Positions 6,605-9,133 of a stretch of DNA of 9,133 nucleotides are shown piece after piece. How positions within the stretch are numbered: position 1 is the stretch's first letter; each line of letters starts with the position of its first letter. Under the pieces are notes generated by a model that was given only the letters and a program-made list of their open reading frames with translations, was not told the DNA's origin and ran no database searches. The position numbers and the translations under genes are program-made. This DNA is from Desulfococcus sp. (lineage in GTDB: Bacteria > Desulfobacterota > Desulfobacteria > Desulfobacterales > Desulfosalsimonadaceae), in the NCBI GenBank assembly GCA_024641805.1, contig JAHECJ010000053.1, positions 1-9,133 on the forward strand, read 5' to 3'.

Positions 6605-6623
6605 TTCCAACTTGAACTGTCAA
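6595..6623 (-). promoter_or_regulatory. tetR promoter (sigma70-type), apparently leaderless
   Basis: On the minus strand, TTGACA (6618-6623, perfect -35) is followed after exactly 17 bases by CATACT (6595-6600, four of six -10 matches). Transcription would start seven or eight bases further on, at about 6587-6588, which is the first base of the tetR ATG or its neighbour. The mRNA would therefore have essentially no leader. Confidence 0.65.
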
Positions 6624-6723
6624 TAAGCAAACTGCAATTTCAATTTCAACCGCAGCAGAATCGGCAACCTCATGATCTATCGGATAAAATATAGCTAAAA
6701 ATAAAACCGCCCTGACTTAAAAT

Positions 6724-6766
6724 AAAAAAGTGGCCGACGAATTTAAAATCATCCGGCCACTTTTTT
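6724..6766 (-). terminator. Strong intrinsic terminator (symmetrical) downstream of the acyltransferase gene
   Basis: A perfect 13-base stem, AAAAAAGTGGCCG (6724-6736) with CGGCCACTTTTTT (6754-6766), encloses a 17-base loop. The A/T flanks give a U-tract in either direction. It lies 131 bases beyond the acyltransferase stop and insulates the tetR promoter from that transcript. Confidence 0.85.
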
Positions 6767-6771
6767 AATTC

Positions 6772-6806
6772 AACGTTGGATGTTGAACGTTTGATGTTTG
6801 ATGCTA
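6772..6806. repeat. Degenerate 7-base tandem repeat (five units)
   Basis: Successive heptamers AACGTTG, GATGTTG, AACGTTT, GATGTTT and GATGCTA give a 7-base period, with a 14-base double unit matching at 12 of 14 positions. The remaining bases 6807-6897, before the acyltransferase stop, show nothing further that I can support. Confidence 0.6.
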
Positions 6807-6897
6807 TACTTTTATTTTACCCCCTCCCGGCATCGCCGAGCAATCAGGAAAAAATAATCAAATACCCTGTCATGCTTTCCCTTCAGTTTTCTCCCTT

Positions 6898-7695
6898 CTA
6901 CCCAAACCAGACGGACTTCCGCCGTTCCAATCCCTCCTCAAGCATCTGCCTGCCGATATCCCATACCATCTGGTGGTTTCGTTCCACCATGGAACGATCG
7001 GACACATCCTCCGGGCCACCTTCCAGATGGATCAACGGGGAAATATAGTAACAGAATTTGACCGGCCGCGGCAGCGGCCCCCAGCCAAACCATAACGGAA
7101 TCTCATACTTTGAATGCCCCAGGATTCGCCCAATCAGGGGCATTCTGCCGAGTATGCGATACGTGTCGTCCGTGCCGATTCCCATGTGAAGGATGATGGG
7201 CACATTGGTTTTCATCGCCACTTCAATAAACCCGAAACTCTTTTCCCAATGCAGTTTATAGCGGCCCTCATGCCCTTTCCAGGCATCCCGGGCACCGCCC
7301 GGATAAACGTTCACCAGGTTTCCGGCCTCGAGAAACCGGATGGCATTTTCCTGGGTCCCGGACAATCCGCCTAACCTGGTAAAAAATTTCCGCAAGACCG
7401 GGTCAAGAAACAGGTGATAGTCGCCCAGTCCCCGGGGCATGCGTCCAATGGCATCATAAATCCCAAGAAAAACAAACACGGCATCAAAGCCAATGATGCC
7501 GTGGTTTCCCACCAAAAGCGCCGGGCCTTGGAGGGGAAGATTTTCAAGACCGATAAATGTTGGGCGAAAATAATAGGAGAGGAACTTGGCAACCGGGCGA
7601 AGTTTCATGAGCAGATCCATATCCAGAGGATCTTTGTCCGGATAAACATCGGGGGAAGCCTTGAACAGTTTGGAAAATGGATAATCTTCAAACAC
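6898..7695 (-). CDS. Lysophospholipid/diacylglycerol acyltransferase-like protein (PlsC superfamily, TMEM68/DGAT-like branch)
   Basis: This 265-residue protein transfers an acyl group to a glycerolipid or another alcohol. The active-site box is GNHGIIGFD, with His65 and Asp71 in the H-x5-D spacing of the TMEM68/DGAT-like group rather than the common H-x4-D of PlsC. The second conserved block is NVYPGGARDAW (about 129-139), matching that group's PGGxRE/D motif. The acceptor is unknown; wax ester or triacylglycerol synthesis and phospholipid remodelling are both possible. A GTG at 7722 would add nine residues, but AAGGAG at about 7703-7708 sits seven bases before the GTG at 7695, so that start is chosen. 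It appears to be a single-gene unit ended by the terminator at 6724-6766. Confidence 0.88.
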   Translation of the reverse strand: MFEDYPFSKLFKASPDVYPDKDPLDMDLLMKLRPVAKFLSYYFRPTFIGLENLPLQGPALLVGNHGIIGFDAVFVFLGIYDAIGRMPRGLGDYHLFLDPVLRKFFTRLGGLSGTQENAIRFLEAGNLVNVYPGGARDAWKGHEGRYKLHWEKSFGFIEVAMKTNVPIILHMGIGTDDTYRILGRMPLIGRILGHSKYEIPLWFGWGPLPRPVKFCYYISPLIHLEGGPEDVSDRSMVERNHQMVWDIGRQMLEEGLERRKSVWFG

Positions 7696-8052
7696 AGGTG
7701 TGCTCCTTAATTGGTGCTTCACTCACCGTTTTTACCGCATGAAATAATGAATGTCCACCAATATGATGCTGGACGTTCATCTGTTCCTCATATTTACTTT
7801 GTGAATTTCCGTCACTTCATAAGCCCGAATTCGGAGCGCACCGATGGATTGTCAGGAATATAGTGGTTCTCATAAATATTTTCCGTTTGACTGTCATCGA
7901 GGAGCGTCAGCGACGAAGCAATCTCCTTCGGCGTTGAGATTGCTTCACTTCGTTCGCAATGACCGGATAAGTGTAAATTTTTTGAATCGGAATATTAATC
8001 TGAGAACTTCTATAAGCACCGATCTTTCTTTTTAATCATAATTTTATTTTTC
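7696..8052. other. Intergenic region between divergent units
   Basis: No gene is supported here; the ORF at 7844-8035 lies over a palindromic repeat. The region holds the acyltransferase Shine-Dalgarno, an imperfect inverted repeat GAATGTCC (7749-7756) / GGACGTTC (7771-7778), a 10-base palindrome CCGAATTCGG (7825-7834), and the REP-like element at 7893-7963. The acyltransferase promoter must lie here, but I see no convincing hexamer pair. Confidence 0.6.
7893..7963. repeat. REP-like palindromic intergenic repeat
   Basis: The arms are 7893-7925 and 7936-7963. The inner 11 bases, GAAGCAATCTC (7915-7925) and GAGATTGCTTC (7936-7946), pair perfectly around a 10-base loop; the outer ends GTCAT and ATGAC also pair, with imperfect matching between. 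The words GAAGCAATCTC and CGCAATGAC are typical of a dispersed palindromic repeat seen in many bacterial genomes. That identification is from memory. Confidence 0.75.
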
Positions 8053-8066
8053 TTGATTTAGATCAA
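8053..8066. promoter_or_regulatory. FNR/CRP-family binding site
   Basis: TTGAT-TTAG-ATCAA matches the FNR/DNR consensus TTGAT-N4-ATCAA at every fixed position. Its centre is 69.5 bases before the zinc-ribbon ATG. A start of transcription near 8101 would place it at -41.5, the classic activating position. In sulfate reducers the binder may be an HcpR- or FNR-like protein; which one is not known. Confidence 0.75.
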
Positions 8067-8084
8067 TTCTTTCAGAGGGCTTTT

Positions 8085-8101
8085 TTGTTAAGTTTTAACA
8101 A
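8085..8101. promoter_or_regulatory. Rex-like palindrome downstream of the FNR-type site
   Basis: TTGTTAA-GTT-TTAACAA has perfect 7-base arms identical to the clostridial Rex half-sites, but with a 3-base rather than 4-base centre. It would overlap the -10 region and start site predicted from the FNR box. Assignment to the NADH-sensing repressor Rex is tentative because of the spacing. Confidence 0.4.
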
Positions 8102-8128
8102 AACAACAAAAACAGGAGGAACAAAACA

Positions 8129-8371
8129 ATGCATGACGGATGTTCAGGAACGTTTGAGTCAGGAAAACAGATCGTAGATAAAATCAGAATGATGGGCTTT
8201 AATACAAATCCTTTGGGGACTCCCCTTGAAATTCACTGCTCTAATTGTGATGCCATTTTCCAAATGGAAACCATGGAGTCCCAATGCCCTGCCTGCAGCA
8301 TGGTATATGGCGTCACCCCATGTCACTCGCACAGTGCTCAGTTTGTAAAGGCAGCAGGAGTGAACTATTAA
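8129..8371 (+). CDS. Small Cys-rich zinc-ribbon-like protein
   Basis: This 80-residue protein has Cys37-x2-Cys40 and Cys53-x2-Cys56, a typical zinc-ribbon arrangement, followed by TPCHSH (Cys65, His66, His68) and an extra Cys5. It probably binds one zinc and may be a protein- or nucleic-acid-contacting accessory factor; the family is not recognised. AGGAGG at 8114-8119, nine bases before the ATG, gives a very strong ribosome site. It is the first gene of a unit behind the FNR-type and Rex-like sites, so expression is likely tied to anaerobiosis or redox state. Confidence 0.82.
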   Translation: MHDGCSGTFESGKQIVDKIRMMGFNTNPLGTPLEIHCSNCDAIFQMETMESQCPACSMVYGVTPCHSHSAQFVKAAGVNY

Positions 8372-8557
8372 ATGCAGATCTCAACAAATGACATAAAAAA
8401 GAGAATGGAAGAACTTGGAACCCTGATCCGTGAAACAAAACAGCGTCTTCCCGCGCACTCCGCAAAGCCGCCCGTCATGATGGAACTGCTGGCGTATGAA
8501 GATGAATACGATGAACTGCTGTCAGAACTGACCCTTATTTCTCATGGGGAAACGTGA
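8372..8557 (+). CDS. Small helical protein of unknown function
   Basis: This 61-residue, charged, helix-rich protein (KKRMEELGTLIRETKQRLPAH and then EYDELLSEL) could form a helical hairpin. I do not recognise a family. Its ATG directly abuts the TAA of the zinc-ribbon gene in the same frame. CAGGAG at 8355-8360, inside the preceding gene, gives a Shine-Dalgarno 11 bases away. Translational coupling with the preceding gene is likely. Codon use and a plausible protein pattern support it as real. Confidence 0.7.
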   Translation: MQISTNDIKKRMEELGTLIRETKQRLPAHSAKPPVMMELLAYEDEYDELLSELTLISHGET

Positions 8558-8563
8558 CCTCAT

Positions 8564-9133
8564 ATGGAAAATTCAAAAGTATTTGATAATAAATACGCCT
8601 CCTGCCTGCCTCAGATCAGAACAATTGATTTTTCCAGCAAGGCCGAAATCCTTGGCATTTATAAACAGGATCCATTATTTGTTTTTGATTTTTTCAATCG
8701 TCAGATTGTATTTGATGGGCATGATTTTATAGACATCAAAGGATATGCGGTGACCGTTGCGGTTAAGGTCGTCCTCTGCACGTATTTAATGATGTGTCCT
8801 GAAAAAATTTCTAAAGCGTCACACAGACTGGTGACGTTCAGGGAGTTTTCAAATGCAGGCCCATTATTTTCCCGGTTTACCGAAAACACAGGTAAAATTA
8901 TCACGACCACTTTTTCCGGTCATATGAATCAGCTCAAATCACGATGCCGAAACCTCGGCGGAACTGTTGTGGAAACCGAATCTTATGATTTGAGTGTCGC
9001 TTTCCGCGCCCTCCCCCGGGTTCCAATCATTCTGAATTTCAATGACACGGATGAACTTATGCCGGCAAACGCCGTGTTTCTTTACCATGATGATGCTGAA
9101 ACGTATCTTGATCTGGAAAGTCTGACCATCATC
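8564..9133 (+). CDS. DUF3786 domain protein, 3' partial
   Basis: The frame is open from ATG 8564 to the window end (190 codons). The pattern fits DUF3786: FDFFNRQIVFDGHDFIDI, then the helix AVKVVLCTYLMM, VTFREFSNAGPLFSRF (family FRELPGG..Y..F), CRNLGGTVVE, and the hallmark FRALPRVPIILNFND with DELMPANAVFLYHDD and ETYLDLESL. The domain looks nearly complete, so few residues should be missing. DUF3786 proteins occur in anaerobes and have no established function. The start is six bases after the preceding TGA, in the same frame, with only a weak GGGGAAA about 11 bases upstream, suggesting translational coupling. Confidence 0.85.
   Translation, partial: MENSKVFDNKYASCLPQIRTIDFSSKAEILGIYKQDPLFVFDFFNRQIVFDGHDFIDIKGYAVTVAVKVVLCTYLMMCPEKISKASHRLVTFREFSNAGPLFSRFTENTGKIITTTFSGHMNQLKSRCRNLGGTVVETESYDLSVAFRALPRVPIILNFNDTDELMPANAVFLYHDDAETYLDLESLTII

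Noticed and set aside
7893..7963. CRISPR repeat or intrinsic terminator reading of the palindrome.
   Set aside because: There is a single copy with no spacer array, and no T-tract after the hairpin.
7844..8035. A 63-residue plus-strand ORF.
   Set aside because: It lies over the REP-like palindrome and has no ribosome site or recognisable pattern.
8555..8563. The TGA between the 61-residue ORF and the DUF3786 gene as a second selenocysteine codon, since the frame continues.
   Set aside because: No Cys/Sec motif surrounds it, DUF3786 has its own ATG two codons later, and no SECIS-like hairpin is evident.

Overview
The window looks like a chromosomal stretch from an anaerobic, probably sulfate-reducing bacterium of the Desulfobacterota (Desulfobacterales-like). 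This rests on gene content and is an inference: a class III PHA synthase, a ferredoxin-SCP2 protein, a likely selenoprotein, a DUF3786 gene behind an FNR-type site, and short degenerate repeats in the gaps. No taxonomic marker gene is present.

Layout. Positions 1-2905 (plus strand) hold the 3' part of a PHA synthase gene (phaC), an intact double-GAF protein, a gap of about 450 bases with a frame-disrupted coding remnant, and a small two-helix membrane protein. Positions 2936-6587 (minus strand) form a regulatory and operon unit. A TetR-family repressor gene is followed downstream by a four-helix membrane protein, a ferredoxin-SCP2 fusion, and an AhpD-like protein read through an in-frame TGA. 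Positions 6595-7695 hold the tetR promoter, a strong terminator, a heptamer repeat and a TMEM68/DGAT-like acyltransferase on the minus strand. Positions 7696-8128 are non-coding, with a REP-like palindrome, an exact FNR-type box and a Rex-like palindrome. Positions 8129-9133 (plus strand) hold three tightly packed ORFs: a small Cys-rich zinc-ribbon protein, a 61-residue helical protein, and a DUF3786 protein cut by the window end.

The strongest observation is at 2936-4006. Two apparent minus-strand ORFs are one 356-codon gene. The TGA at 3758-3760 falls exactly at the second Cys of the AhpD catalytic motif (Glu-x11-Cys-x2-[Cys]-x3-His), and homologous-looking sequence continues in the same frame. 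This reads as a CxxU selenoprotein, with a SECIS-like hairpin just downstream of the TGA. Automatic annotation would normally split or truncate it.

The tetR gene appears to have a nearly leaderless promoter (TTGACA, 17 bases, CATACT). Its operator covers the -10 box and the start codon. A second operator, sharing 15 of 20 positions, lies upstream of the membrane protein-ferredoxin/SCP2-selenoprotein operon. The TetR protein has a Gly-Cys at residues 105-106, where NemR-like redox sensors carry their sensor Cys. Together these suggest an electrophile- or peroxide-responsive unit whose output is a Sec-dependent hydroperoxidase plus a lipid-binding iron-sulfur protein. That function is inferred.
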